Shown here piece after piece: positions 19,195-27,335 of a stretch of DNA of 64,000 nucleotides. Made by a program: the position numbers and the translations under genes. The notes below the pieces were generated by a model. That model ran no database searches. It was not told the DNA's origin and worked only from the letters and a program-made list of their open reading frames with translations. Source of the stretch: Streptomyces sp. NBC_01317 (GTDB lineage Bacteria; Actinomycetota; Actinomycetes; Streptomycetales; Streptomycetaceae). Position 1 is the stretch's first letter; each line of letters opens with the position of its first letter. Location: NCBI RefSeq assembly GCF_035961655.1, contig NZ_CP108393.1:1550001-1614000 (forward strand). The letters are read 5' to 3'.

Positions 19195-19854
19195 ATGGCC
19201 GCCACACCGTACGAACGGAACCGCTCCCGTCCTTCCGGGGACCGTCCCGCCGGCACCCGCCCCGCCGTCGCCGGACTGCTTCTCGCCGCCGGCGGGGGAC
19301 GGCGCCTCGGCGGGCGCCCCAAGGCGCTGCTCGCCCACCGGGGAGCCCTCCTGGTCGAGCGCGCGGCGGGGGTGCTCCACGCGGGGGGCTGCGACCCGGT
19401 GCACGTGGTGCTCGGAGCGTCCTCGGAGGAGGTACGGCGCCGGGCGGAGCTGCCGGGGTGCGTTCTGGTCGACAACCGGGGGTGGGCCGACGGCATGGGC
19501 TCCTCGCTGCGCGCGGGGCTCACCTCACTGGCCGCCACGGACGCCAGGGCGGTGGTGGTGCTGCTCGTGGACCAGCCGGGGATCGGCGCGGAGGCGGTGG
19601 CCCGGGTCGTGGCCGCCTACCGGTCCGCCGATTCGCTCGCGTCGGCCGCGTACGACGGGAAGCGCGGGCATCCCGTGCTGTTCGGCTGCCATCGCTGGGT
19701 GGAGATCGCGGCGGATGCCCGGGGCGATCGCGGGGCACGCGGATACCTGGCGGACCGTGAAAGCGACATCACGCTGGTCGAGTGCGGGGATGTCGCGCGG
19801 GCGTACGACATCGACACGGAGGAGGATCTGCGACACCTGGAGCCTCCCGCGTAG
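19195..19854 (+). CDS. MobA-like nucleotidyltransferase family protein
   Basis: NTP-transferase fold protein, 219 residues. The nucleotide-binding signature LLLAAGGGRRLG (28-39) with Lys43 opens the domain; DNRGWADGMGSSLRAGL and VVLLVDQPGI follow as in MocA/MobA relatives that make molybdopterin dinucleotide cofactors. It may therefore serve a molybdenum hydroxylase such as xanthine dehydrogenase, which feeds the urate pathway, but no such enzyme is in this window. The ATG at 19195 (AAGG three bases before) is my preferred start; ATG at 19177 is also possible. It precedes aceB on the same strand by 236 bases. Confidence 0.82.
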   Translation: MAATPYERNRSRPSGDRPAGTRPAVAGLLLAAGGGRRLGGRPKALLAHRGALLVERAAGVLHAGGCDPVHVVLGASSEEVRRRAELPGCVLVDNRGWADGMGSSLRAGLTSLAATDARAVVVLLVDQPGIGAEAVARVVAAYRSADSLASAAYDGKRGHPVLFGCHRWVEIAADARGDRGARGYLADRESDITLVECGDVARAYDIDTEEDLRHLEPPA

Positions 19855-19914
19855 AACGAGGGCGACAGTTCGTGGCACTGCGCGCCACGATGCCTCGACG
19901 CGGAGAGTCTCGAC

Positions 19915-19931
19915 ATCAACAAACCATTGAA
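19915..19931. promoter_or_regulatory. AllR-type operator, copy 2 (ATCAAC-N5-ATTGAA)
   Basis: ATCAAC-AAACC-ATTGAA, the same 6-5-6 geometry as the allB site with one change in each outer position. Its right half overlaps the -35 hexamer of the aceB promoter. Confidence 0.65.
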
Positions 19932-19955
19932 GTTCCACCATGAGGAAACTACTAT
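19927..19955 (+). promoter_or_regulatory. aceB promoter
   Basis: TTGAAG (19927-19932), 17 bases, TACTAT (19950-19955): both hexamers near consensus in a locally AT-rich stretch. Transcription would start near 19962, giving a leader of about 130 bases before the malate synthase ATG. Confidence 0.6.
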
Positions 19956-20090
19956 CCACAGGTCAGGTGTGCCCGCCGCCCAGGCGGACGCCTGTGACCG
20001 CATCCCGGCGCCACGGCACTCAGTGCCGTCCGAGGCGAGCAACCGGCCGCCGGGCACCGCCCGGCAGCTCGCCGAAGGAGTCGACAGCGC

Positions 20091-21722
20091 ATGTCCGCAC
20101 CCGCCCCCTCCCCCCTGGCCGTCGTGGACGCCGAGCCCCTGCCCCGCCAGGACGAGGTCCTGACCGAGGCGGCCCTCACGTTCGTGGCCGAGCTGCACCG
20201 GCGGTTCACCCCCCGCCGCGACGAACTGCTGGCACACCGTGCCGAGCGGCGCGCCGAGATCGCCCGTACCTCCAGCCTGGACTTCCTGCCGGAGACCGCC
20301 GCCGTCCGCGCGGACGACACCTGGCGGGTCGCGCCGTCGCCGGCCGCGCTGGACGACCGCCGGGTGGAGATCACCGGACCCACCGACCGCAAGATGACGA
20401 TCAACGCGCTGAATTCCGGGGCGAGGATCTGGCTCGCGGACTTCGAGGACGCGTCCGCGCCCACCTGGGAGAACGTGGTCCTGGGCCAGGTCAACCTGAT
20501 CGACGCCTACGAACGCCGCATCGACTTCACGGATCCGTCCACCGGCAAGTCGTACGCGCTCAAGGCCGCCGACGAACTCGCCACCGTGGTGATGCGCCCG
20601 CGCGGCTGGCATCTGGCGGAGCGTCACCTCCAGCTGGACGGCGAGCCGGTGCCGGGGTCGCTGGTCGACTTCGGGCTGTACTTCTTCCACAACGCGCGGC
20701 GCCTGATCGACCTCGGCAAGGGCCCGTACTTCTACCTCCCGAAGACGGAGTCGTATCTGGAGGCGCGCCTGTGGAACGACGTCTTCGTCTTCGCGCAGGA
20801 CTACGTCGGCATCCCGCGGGGCACGGTCCGGGCGACCGTGCTGATCGAGACGATCACGGCGGCGTACGAAATGGAGGAGATCCTCTACGAGTTGCGCGAC
20901 CACGCGTCCGGGCTGAACGCGGGCCGCTGGGACTATCTGTTCTCGATCGTGAAGAACTTCCGCGACGGCGGAGCCAAGTTCGTCCTCCCGGACCGCAACG
21001 CGGTCACGATGACAGCCCCGTTCATGCGGGCGTACACCGAACTCCTCGTCCGTACCTGCCACAAGCGCGGCGCGCACGCGCTGGGCGGCATGGCCGCGTT
21101 CATCCCGTCCCGCCGCGACCCCGAGGTCAACAAGGTCGCCTTCGAGAAGGTCAAGGCCGACAAGGACCGCGAGGCGCGGGACGGCTTCGACGGCTCGTGG
21201 GTGGCCCACCCCGACCTGGTCCCGATCGCGATGGCGTCCTTCGACGCGGTCCTCGGCGACCGGCCGAACCAGAAGGACCGGCTGCGCGAGGACGTCCATG
21301 TCGCGGCGGGCGACCTGATCGCCGTCGACTCCCTGGACGCCCGGCCCACGTACGACGGCATGCGCAACGCGGTGCAGGTCGGCATCCGTTACATCGAGGC
21401 GTGGCTGCGGGGCAGCGGCGCGGTGGCGATCTTCAACCTGATGGAGGACGCGGCGACGGCGGAGATCTCCCGTTCCCAGATCTGGCAGTGGATCAACGCC
21501 GGGGTGGAGTTCGAGCACGACGGACGGACGGTACGGGCCACTCCGGAGCTGGCCCGTGAGCTGGCCGCCGACGAACTCGCCGCGATCCGCGCGGAGAGCG
21601 GCGAGGAGGCGTTCGCGGCCGGGAAGTGGCAGCAGGCCCACGACCTGCTGCTGACGGTGGCCCTGGACGAGGACTACGCGGACTTCCTGACCCTCCCCGC
21701 GTACGAGCAACTGCGCGGCTGA
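20091..21722 (+). CDS. aceB: Malate synthase A
   Basis: Condenses glyoxylate with acetyl-CoA to malate; cytosolic TIM-barrel enzyme of the A isoform, 543 residues (usual 530-540). Conserved text is plain: [13 protein letters not shown] around the catalytic arginine, [27 protein letters not shown] with the Mg-binding glutamate, and [22 protein letters not shown] lies 10 bases before the ATG. In Streptomyces this isoform is tied to allantoin breakdown, and the AllR-type box on its promoter supports that it drains glyoxylate made from allantoin. Confidence 0.96.
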   Translation: MSAPAPSPLAVVDAEPLPRQDEVLTEAALTFVAELHRRFTPRRDELLAHRAERRAEIARTSSLDFLPETAAVRADDTWRVAPSPAALDDRRVEITGPTDRKMTINALNSGARIWLADFEDASAPTWENVVLGQVNLIDAYERRIDFTDPSTGKSYALKAADELATVVMRPRGWHLAERHLQLDGEPVPGSLVDFGLYFFHNARRLIDLGKGPYFYLPKTESYLEARLWNDVFVFAQDYVGIPRGTVRATVLIETITAAYEMEEILYELRDHASGLNAGRWDYLFSIVKNFRDGGAKFVLPDRNAVTMTAPFMRAYTELLVRTCHKRGAHALGGMAAFIPSRRDPEVNKVAFEKVKADKDREARDGFDGSWVAHPDLVPIAMASFDAVLGDRPNQKDRLREDVHVAAGDLIAVDSLDARPTYDGMRNAVQVGIRYIEAWLRGSGAVAIFNLMEDAATAEISRSQIWQWINAGVEFEHDGRTVRATPELARELAADELAAIRAESGEEAFAAGKWQQAHDLLLTVALDEDYADFLTLPAYEQLRG

Positions 21723-21794
21723 GCATTCCCGCCCCCTGAGCATTCCCGTCCCCGCCCGCGATGACTTTTGCCGGCGGGGGCGGTCTGTACCGGC

Positions 21795-22433
21795 ATGGAT
21801 AGAGATACGGATACAGACACGCGTGCGACGGCAGGAGCAGGCCCGGTTCCCGCGTCCGGCATGATCGATCTCGGTCCGGTGTGCCGCGCGACGGCCCGGG
21901 TGGCCGTCGGGGTCCCGGACGAGCGGCTGGACGGGCCGACCCCCTGTCCCGCCTACACCGTCCGGGACATCCTCGCGCATCTGGCCGGGCTGACGATCGC
22001 CTTCCGGGACGCGGCGGGCAAGAAGCGGGGCCCGACCACGGACACGGCGCCGGAGCCGGGGAACCTCCCCGTACTGGAGGAGGGCTGGCGCGAGGTACTC
22101 CCCCGGCGGCTGGACGAGCTGGCCGCCGCGTGGCGGGATCCCGCCGCCTGGGAGGGCGGGACCCGGGTCGGCGGAGTGGATCTGCCCGGCGAGGTGGCCG
22201 GGTTGGTCGCCCTCAACGAGGTGCTGGTGCACGGCTGGGACGTGGCGCGCGCCACGGGCCAGGTGTACGAGGCCGACGAGGCGGGCCTGCGGGCCTCGTA
22301 CGGGATGCTCAGCGTGCCCCGCCCGGCGGAGGGGATCTTCGGACCACCGCTCGCGGTGGACGGGGACGCGCCGCTGCTGGACCAGGTGATCGGGCTGAGC
22401 GGCCGGCGGCCGGACTGGGTGCCCGGCACGTAA
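21795..22433 (+). CDS. TIGR03086 / mycothiol-dependent maleylpyruvate isomerase-like protein
   Basis: A 212-residue member of the DinB/MDMPI fold group found in actinobacteria. Seen: GPTPCPAYTVRDILAHLAGL, the metal-binding DILAHL region, and LNEVLVHGWDVARATG with the second histidine. Members use mycothiol or have unknown thiol-linked roles; the exact reaction is not known. The ATG at 21795 was chosen over an upstream start because it follows a GGCGGGGGCGG stretch and begins the conserved protein. Follows aceB by 72 bases that include a direct repeat of TGAGCATTCCCG. Confidence 0.8.
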   Translation: MDRDTDTDTRATAGAGPVPASGMIDLGPVCRATARVAVGVPDERLDGPTPCPAYTVRDILAHLAGLTIAFRDAAGKKRGPTTDTAPEPGNLPVLEEGWREVLPRRLDELAAAWRDPAAWEGGTRVGGVDLPGEVAGLVALNEVLVHGWDVARATGQVYEADEAGLRASYGMLSVPRPAEGIFGPPLAVDGDAPLLDQVIGLSGRRPDWVPGT

Positions 22434-22458
22434 CACACCGCCGTTCGTGCCAGGGCGC

Positions 22459-22501
22459 GTGTCGCCGAACCGCCGCGCAGGGGACGGCAGTTCGGCGACA
22501 C
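22459..22501. terminator. Hairpin terminator between convergent genes
   Basis: Perfect 12-base arms GTGTCGCCGAAC / GTTCGGCGACAC with a further partly paired inner part, between the ends of the TIGR03086 gene and the HxlR gene. No T tract, as usual in Streptomyces; likely serves both strands. Confidence 0.65.
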
Positions 22502-22569
22502 CCCCAGGGGTGCGTCCGCCGGTCGGGGGGCCGGCCGGGCGCGCCCTGGGCAGGCGTCGGGGACAGGCG

Positions 22570-22971
22570 TCAGACCGCGTCGAGTCCGCGTCCGTGCGCG
22601 TCGTCGTACGCCGCCCGGGACTCCGCGATCGTCACCCGGTGGCGCTCCGCCCAGTCCGTCAGGCCCAGCAGACTCGCGTGCAACTCGCGGGCGACCGGAG
22701 TCAGTTCGTACTCCACCTTGGGCGGCACCGTCGCGTGCGCCGTACGGGTCAGCAGTCCGTCGCGCTCCAGGTTCCGCAGTGTCAGCGTGAGCATGCGGCG
22801 GCTGATGCCCTCGATCGAGCGCTCCAACTCCGTGAAGCGGATGGGCCCGTGGGCCGCCGCCACGATGATCAGCACGCTCCATTTCCCCGCGACCCTGTCA
22901 AGAACTTCCCGGACCGGGCAGGCCTGCGCGTGCACGACCTGGGTGGTCACACGCGTGTTCCCCTGGGACAT
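22570..22971 (-). CDS. HxlR family transcriptional regulator
   Basis: Small winged-helix regulator, 133 residues, whole HxlR domain: ACPVREVLDRVAGKWSVLII (Cys18 precedes the first helix, often redox-sensing in this family), then RFTELERSIEGISRRMLTLTLRNLERDGLL. GGAGG lies upstream of the ATG. Divergent from an MFS exporter with 82 bases between starts, the usual arrangement for a repressor and its target transporter. Confidence 0.92.
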   Translation of the reverse strand: MSQGNTRVTTQVVHAQACPVREVLDRVAGKWSVLIIVAAAHGPIRFTELERSIEGISRRMLTLTLRNLERDGLLTRTAHATVPPKVEYELTPVARELHASLLGLTDWAERHRVTIAESRAAYDDAHGRGLDAV

Positions 22972-23011
22972 CGAAGTGCCTCCTTCTGCCGAGCTTCACG
23001 GTCACCCACGA

Positions 23012-23047
23012 TGACCTCCGTTACAGATCGTGCGCCTTTGGAGGTCA
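23012..23047. promoter_or_regulatory. Inverted repeat TGACCTCC...GGAGGTCA before the MFS gene
   Basis: Perfect 8-base arms (23012-23019 and 23040-23047) with a 20-base spacer that includes a TTACAGAT sequence, a possible -10. The right arm contains the GGAGG ribosome binding site of the MFS gene. It can be a split operator for HxlR or, if transcribed, a hairpin that hides the ribosome binding site. Confidence 0.55.
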
Positions 23048-23053
23048 AGACCC

Positions 23054-24583
23054 ATGGACAGGGACGTGCAGACCGTTCCACCCTCTCATCCTTCCCGCCG
23101 GACGGCACTGGCCGTGCTGTGCGCGGGAAGCCTCATGACCGTGCTGGACGGCAGCATCGTGACCGTCGCGATGCCCGCGATCCAGTCCGATCTCGGCTTC
23201 TCGCCGGCCGGGCTCGCCTGGGTGGTCAACTCGTATCTCATCGCCTTCGCGGGCCTGTTGCTGCTCGCCGGCCGGCTGGGTGATCTCCTCGGCCGCCGGC
23301 GGATGTTCGTCTCCGGGCTGGCCGTGTTCACCGTGGCCTCCGTGCTCTGCGGGCTCTCCCCCAGCGCCGGAACCCTGGTCGCCGCGCGCTTCCTCCAGGG
23401 CGTCGGCGGGGCGATGACCTCGGCGGTGGTGCTGGGCATGCTGGTGGCGCTCTTCCCCGAGGGGCGCGAACGAGCCACGGCCATCGCCGTGTTCAGCGCG
23501 TCGGCCGCCGCGGGCGGGGCCATCGGCACTTTCCTCGGCGGCGCCCTCACCGCGACCCTCGGCTGGCACGCGATCTTCCTCATCAACCTGCCGATCGGCG
23601 CCACCGCGCTGGTCGCCGCCCGGCGCGTCCTGGCGGACGACCCCGGACAGGGCCTGCGCGAAGGCGCCGACTACCTGGGCGCCGTCCTGGTGACGGGCGC
23701 CCTGATGCTCGGGGTGTACACGCTGGTGCGGACCGCCGGCCACGGGTGGGGATCGGCCCGTACGCTCGGCCTCGGAGCCCTGTCCGTGCTGCTGCTCGCG
23801 GCCTTCGCCGTACGGCAGTGGTACGCCGCCGATCCCCTGCTGCGGCTGGGGCTGCTGCGGTCCCGTACCGTCACCGGCGCCAATCTGGTCCAAATCCTCA
23901 TGGTCGCCGGGATGTTCACCTTCCAGTACCTCGGCGCGCTCTACCTCCAGCGGGTCCTGGACTTCGGCGAACTGGCCACCGGGGTGGCCTTCCTGCCCGC
24001 GCCTGTGGTCATCGGGGTGATGATGCTCGGGTTCTCGGCACGGCTCAACGCCCGTTTCGGGCCACGGCCGTTGCTGTTCGGCGGACTGCTCCTGATCGTC
24101 GGTGGGCTGGCGCTGTTCGGGCGGGCGCCCACCGACGGTTCGTACGCGACCGACGTCCTGCCGGTCATGGTCCTGCTCGGGGTCGGCTTCGGGCTGGCGA
24201 TGCCCGCCCTGACGGGCCTGGCCATGGCGGACGTACGCCCGGAGGACGGCGGGCTGGCGTCGGGGCTGTTCAGCACGACGCAGGTGGTGGGCGGCGCGCT
24301 GGGGCTCGCCGTCCACTCGGCCCTCGCGGCGGACCGTACGCGCGACCTCCTCGCAGCCGGTGAGGACACGGCCTCGGCGACGGGCGGCGGCTACCGGCTC
24401 GCGTTCCTCTCGGCGGCGGGGGTCGCGACGGCGGCGCTCGTGGTGGCGGTCGCGCTGCTGCGGCGGGGGCCGTCCGGGGAGACGGCGGAGGAAGCAGCGG
24501 AGAGGGAAAGGGCGGCGCCGGACGCGGCGGACACGCGGGACGCCGCGGACGACCCGGCCGGGAGCCCGCGCGTAACCTCGTAA
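23054..24583 (+). CDS. MFS transporter, DHA2 family
   Basis: Predicted 14-helix exporter, 509 residues. DGSIVTVAMPAIQSDLGFS after TM1 and GRLGDLLGRRRMF (motif A) are clear; GMLVALFPEGRERATAIAVFSA is motif C-like text of antiporters. The C-terminal 45 residues are a charged Glu/Ala/Asp-rich cytoplasmic tail. The ATG at 23054 has GGAGG about ten bases upstream. Divergent HxlR gene and the inverted repeat between them indicate repression relieved by a toxic or redox-active compound. Confidence 0.92.
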   Translation: MDRDVQTVPPSHPSRRTALAVLCAGSLMTVLDGSIVTVAMPAIQSDLGFSPAGLAWVVNSYLIAFAGLLLLAGRLGDLLGRRRMFVSGLAVFTVASVLCGLSPSAGTLVAARFLQGVGGAMTSAVVLGMLVALFPEGRERATAIAVFSASAAAGGAIGTFLGGALTATLGWHAIFLINLPIGATALVAARRVLADDPGQGLREGADYLGAVLVTGALMLGVYTLVRTAGHGWGSARTLGLGALSVLLLAAFAVRQWYAADPLLRLGLLRSRTVTGANLVQILMVAGMFTFQYLGALYLQRVLDFGELATGVAFLPAPVVIGVMMLGFSARLNARFGPRPLLFGGLLLIVGGLALFGRAPTDGSYATDVLPVMVLLGVGFGLAMPALTGLAMADVRPEDGGLASGLFSTTQVVGGALGLAVHSALAADRTRDLLAAGEDTASATGGGYRLAFLSAAGVATAALVVAVALLRRGPSGETAEEAAERERAAPDAADTRDAADDPAGSPRVTS

Positions 24584-24613
24584 GCGTCCGCACCCCGAGG
24601 AAAGCTCCGACAC

Positions 24614-25423
24614 GTGATCCCCACACTCCGCCGCCTGTTGTCCGTGCTCGCCGTGGTGGCGCTCGTCCTCTGCACCGCGTGCGGGCCGGCCACCGGCGCG
24701 TCCGCGGGGCTGGACGATCCGGCGAAGAAGGAGATCGCCATGGAGCTGGTGTCCAGCGCGGAGAACTCCTCGCTGGACTGGAAGGCGCAGTACGGCTACA
24801 TCGAGGACATCGGCGACGGCCGCGGCTATACCGCCGGGATCATCGGCTTCTGCACCGGCTGCGGCGACCTCCTCCAGGTCGTGCGGCGGTACACGGACAC
24901 CCGTCCGGACAACCAACTGGCGCGTTTTCTGCCTGCGTTGAAGGCGGTGGACGGCTCGGCGTCCCACGCCGGCCTGGGCGCCCCCTTCACCGCCGCCTGG
25001 AAGAGGGCCGCCCGGGATCCCGCGCTGCGCGCGGCGCAGGACACCGAGCGCGACCGGCGGTACTTCGACCCGGCCGTGTCCCGCGCGAAGGCCGACGGGC
25101 TGGGCGCGCTGGGGCAGTTCGTCTACTACGACGCGTACGTGATGCACGGCTCGGGCGACACGGAGGGCACGGTCGGCTTCCGTACGATCCGGGCCGAGGC
25201 CCTGCGTACCGCCGACACGCCGGCCGAGGGGGGCGGCGAGGAGAAATACCTCGACGCCTTCCTGGACGCGCGTGTCGCCGCGATCCGCCGCGAGCCCTCC
25301 CACTCCGACACGAGCCGTGTCGAAACCGCCCAACGGCTCTTTCTCGCCCAGGGCAATCTGGACCTCGACACCCCGCTCGCCTGGAAGGTCTACGGCGACA
25401 GCTACCGCATTGCCGGTGAGTAA
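24614..25423 (+). CDS. GH46 chitosanase (paralog 1, possibly lipid-anchored)
   Basis: Secreted endo-chitosanase, 269 residues. After a signal peptide of about 30 residues the mature part begins AGLDDPAKKEIAMELVSSAE and is colinear with Streptomyces sp. N174 chitosanase; Glu50 and Asp68 take the places of its catalytic Glu22 and Asp40 (same 18-residue spacing). The signal peptide ends LCTACGPATG; CTAC resembles a weak lipobox, so it may be a lipoprotein. GTG start with GAGGAAAG upstream. Compared with the next gene it has FCTGCGDLL where chitosanases have FCSGTxDML, adding a cysteine. Duplicate of the gene 160 bases downstream. Confidence 0.92.
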   Translation: MIPTLRRLLSVLAVVALVLCTACGPATGASAGLDDPAKKEIAMELVSSAENSSLDWKAQYGYIEDIGDGRGYTAGIIGFCTGCGDLLQVVRRYTDTRPDNQLARFLPALKAVDGSASHAGLGAPFTAAWKRAARDPALRAAQDTERDRRYFDPAVSRAKADGLGALGQFVYYDAYVMHGSGDTEGTVGFRTIRAEALRTADTPAEGGGEEKYLDAFLDARVAAIRREPSHSDTSRVETAQRLFLAQGNLDLDTPLAWKVYGDSYRIAGE

Positions 25424-25528
25424 CGCCCCCGGTCGCCGCGCGTAACACTCCCTCGCAGAACCGCCCGAACCACCCCGGCGCCAGATCTTCCTTGCGTCGA
25501 ACGGGTGTACGCGGCCTGAATCCTTTGG

Positions 25529-25543
25529 TAGGAAAGCTTCCTA
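25529..25543. promoter_or_regulatory. Candidate CsnR-type operator upstream of chitosanase 2
   Basis: Perfect inverted repeat TAGGAA-AGC-TTCCTA, 41 bases upstream of the second chitosanase start. From memory, Streptomyces GH46 genes are controlled by the ROK repressor CsnR through an AGGAAAG-type palindrome; this site fits in form and place. The first chitosanase has only a related half (GAGGAAAGCTCC, 24596-24607) over its ribosome binding site. Confidence 0.65.
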
Positions 25544-25583
25544 ACAAACAACCCACGCGGGAATCCCCCTCTGGAGGCCTCAG

Positions 25584-26453
25584 GTGTCCATGTCCCCCAT
25601 ACGCTCCTCGCGCCGGCTCGCGTTCCTCCCCCACGCCCTGCTCGGACTCACCCTGGTGGCGATTCCGGCCACCGCCGTCGCCAACACGGCGCCCGCGCCC
25701 GCCGCCGTCACGGCCACCACGGCCGGCACCCAGGCCGCCGCGGCGATCGGCCTCGACGACCCGGCGAAGAAGGAAATCGCCATGAAGCTGGTGTCCAGCG
25801 CGGAGAACTCCTCGCTGGACTGGAAGGCGCAGTACGGCTACATCGAGGACATCGGCGACGGCCGCGGCTACACCGCCGGGATCATCGGCTTCTGCTCCGG
25901 TACGCACGACATGCTCGACCTGGTCGAGCTCTACACCCAGCGCGTGCCGGGCAACGCGCTCGCCAAATACCTCCCCGCGCTGCGTGCCGTCGACGGCACG
26001 GACTCGCACACCGGCCTCGGCTCCGGCTTCGTCAGCGCGTGGAAGACGGCCGCCAAGGACACCAAGTTCCAGACCGCGCAGAACGACGAGCGCGACCGCG
26101 TCTACTTCAACCCGGCGGTGAGCCGCGGCAAGTCGGACGGCGTCGGCGTCCTCGGCCAGTTCATCTACTACGACGCCATCGTGATGCACGGCGACGGCAA
26201 CGACGGCACGAGCTTCGGCGGCATCCGCAAGCGCGCCCTCACCAAGGCGAAGCCCCCGGCCCAGGGCGGCAACGAGACCACCTGGCTCAACGCCTTCCTC
26301 GACGCCCGCGTCTGGGCGATGCAGCAGGAGGAGGCCCACTCGGACACCAGCCGGGTGGACACGGCCCAGCGGGTGTTCCTCAGCAAGGGCAACCTGAACC
26401 TGAACCCGCCGCTCGACTGGAAGGTCTACGGGGACAGCTTCCACATCGGCTAG
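25584..26453 (+). CDS. csnA: GH46 chitosanase (paralog 2)
   Basis: Secreted chitosanase cleaving beta-1,4 links in chitosan, 289 residues. Signal peptide of about 33 residues (RSSRRLAF, hydrophobic core, AVA-NT), an Ala/Thr-rich linker, then the catalytic domain with Glu74 and Asp92 matching N174 Glu22/Asp40. It is closer to the classical enzyme than paralog 1 (GFCSGTHDMLDLV, MHGDGNDGTSFGGIRK). Start GTG at 25584 sits six bases after GGAGG; an ATG at 25590 is the alternative. A 16-base-stem hairpin follows the stop codon. The symbol is by homology to the known secreted enzyme. Confidence 0.93.
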   Translation: MSMSPIRSSRRLAFLPHALLGLTLVAIPATAVANTAPAPAAVTATTAGTQAAAAIGLDDPAKKEIAMKLVSSAENSSLDWKAQYGYIEDIGDGRGYTAGIIGFCSGTHDMLDLVELYTQRVPGNALAKYLPALRAVDGTDSHTGLGSGFVSAWKTAAKDTKFQTAQNDERDRVYFNPAVSRGKSDGVGVLGQFIYYDAIVMHGDGNDGTSFGGIRKRALTKAKPPAQGGNETTWLNAFLDARVWAMQQEEAHSDTSRVDTAQRVFLSKGNLNLNPPLDWKVYGDSFHIG

Positions 26454-26459
26454 GCCGTC

Positions 26460-26496
26460 GCGTTCTGACCGCCGGACAGACCGGCGGTCAGAACGC
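26460..26496 (+). terminator. Strong hairpin terminator after chitosanase 2
   Basis: Perfect 16-base arms (GCGTTCTGACCGCCGG and its complement) with a 5-base loop, starting 7 bases after the stop codon. No T run. Confidence 0.75.
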
Positions 26497-26657
26497 CGCT
26501 TCGAGGGCAGTCGGGGAGATCCGGCCAGCGGGATCGACTTCGGGTCATGTCCCCACCTCGCGCATCAAAGCTCTGGAAACGCGGCCCCCAAAACCTCATG
26601 CTGACGGCCAGCCAACGGCAGCAGCCGCCCGTTGGAGACGCCACTCCTGGGGGAATC

Positions 26658-27164
26658 GTGAAGAAGCCTCACATCCTTGCCGTGATAGCGCTGGTACTCA
26701 TGGCCACCCTGAGCCCCGTCGCCACCGCACAGGCGGCGGCACCGGCTCCGAAGGGGCCCGTCGTCGCCGGTCTGCCGACCACCGTCGAGAGCCCGGGCAC
26801 CACAAGCGCATCCGTCATCGACAGGACCCGGACCGCCCGCGCGGCCTGCAACATCAGCTTCACCGGAAACGGTCCGGCCGCCGCGGTGGTCCTGTGCGGA
26901 TCCATCGTCAGTCGCCTGGACTGGCCGGACGGCCGGTACGAGTTCGTGGTCATCGGCAGTGACCGTCAGATCTGGCACAGCTACCAGTACAGCGCGAACG
27001 GGTCATGGTCCACCTGGGCCACGCTCGGCAACAGCAACAACGTCCAGGACGGCGCCTGGGCCTGGTTCTCCGGCGGAAACCCCACCGTGCAGGTGCTCGG
27101 CGGTAACGGCGGCTACTGGTGCGACACGTTCAACGGCTCATGGAGCAACTGGTACGCCTGTTAG
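26658..27164 (+). CDS. Small secreted protein with PLL/tectonin-like repeat
   Basis: A 168-residue exported protein of unknown function. The GTG at 26658 has GGGGGA before it and gives a clear signal peptide (KKPHILAVIALVLMATLS, cut near AQA-AP). The mature part has about 50 Ala/Thr/Pro-rich residues, then one repeat-like unit: EFVVIGSDRQIWHSYQ, GSWSTWATLGN, and a second truncated pass ending FNGSWSNWYAC. This resembles one blade and a half of PLL-like beta-propeller lectins, which normally hold five or more. Four cysteines could form two disulfides. It might assemble as an oligomer or be a fragment. Neighbours are glycoside hydrolases. Confidence 0.7.
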   Translation: MKKPHILAVIALVLMATLSPVATAQAAAPAPKGPVVAGLPTTVESPGTTSASVIDRTRTARAACNISFTGNGPAAAVVLCGSIVSRLDWPDGRYEFVVIGSDRQIWHSYQYSANGSWSTWATLGNSNNVQDGAWAWFSGGNPTVQVLGGNGGYWCDTFNGSWSNWYAC

Positions 27165-27198
27165 GGCATGCCTCCCGGGGTGGCCGTTCCCCCGATCG

Positions 27199-27238
27199 GT
27201 GCGCGTGCGGCGCTGGGTACGGCGCGCCGCACGCGCAC
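27199..27238 (+). terminator. Hairpin terminator after PLL-like gene
   Basis: Perfect 15-base arms GTGCGCGTGCGGCGC / GCGCCGCACGCGCAC, loop of 10, lying 34 bases after the stop codon. Confidence 0.7.
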
Positions 27239-27284
27239 TCTTGACACCTGGTGATCACCCGGAGGACCATCCTGACCCGATCAT

Positions 27285-27296
27285 GACAACGTTGTC
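27285..27296. promoter_or_regulatory. Candidate LacI-family operator GACAACGTTGTC
   Basis: Perfect palindrome GACAAC-GTTGTC with central CG, the form typical of actinobacterial LacI-family sugar repressors, 40 bases upstream of the alpha-mannosidase start. A half site GCGTTGTCC follows at 27304-27312. No LacI gene lies in the window, so the regulator would be encoded elsewhere. Confidence 0.55.
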
Positions 27297-27335
27297 CGCT
27301 CAGGCGTTGTCCGAACCGATGAAGGGCAGGGAACG

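Noticed and set aside
19617..22436. A 939-codon minus-strand frame opposite malate synthase and TIGR03086
   Set aside because: Malate synthase is certain on the plus strand; the antisense frame has no family features.
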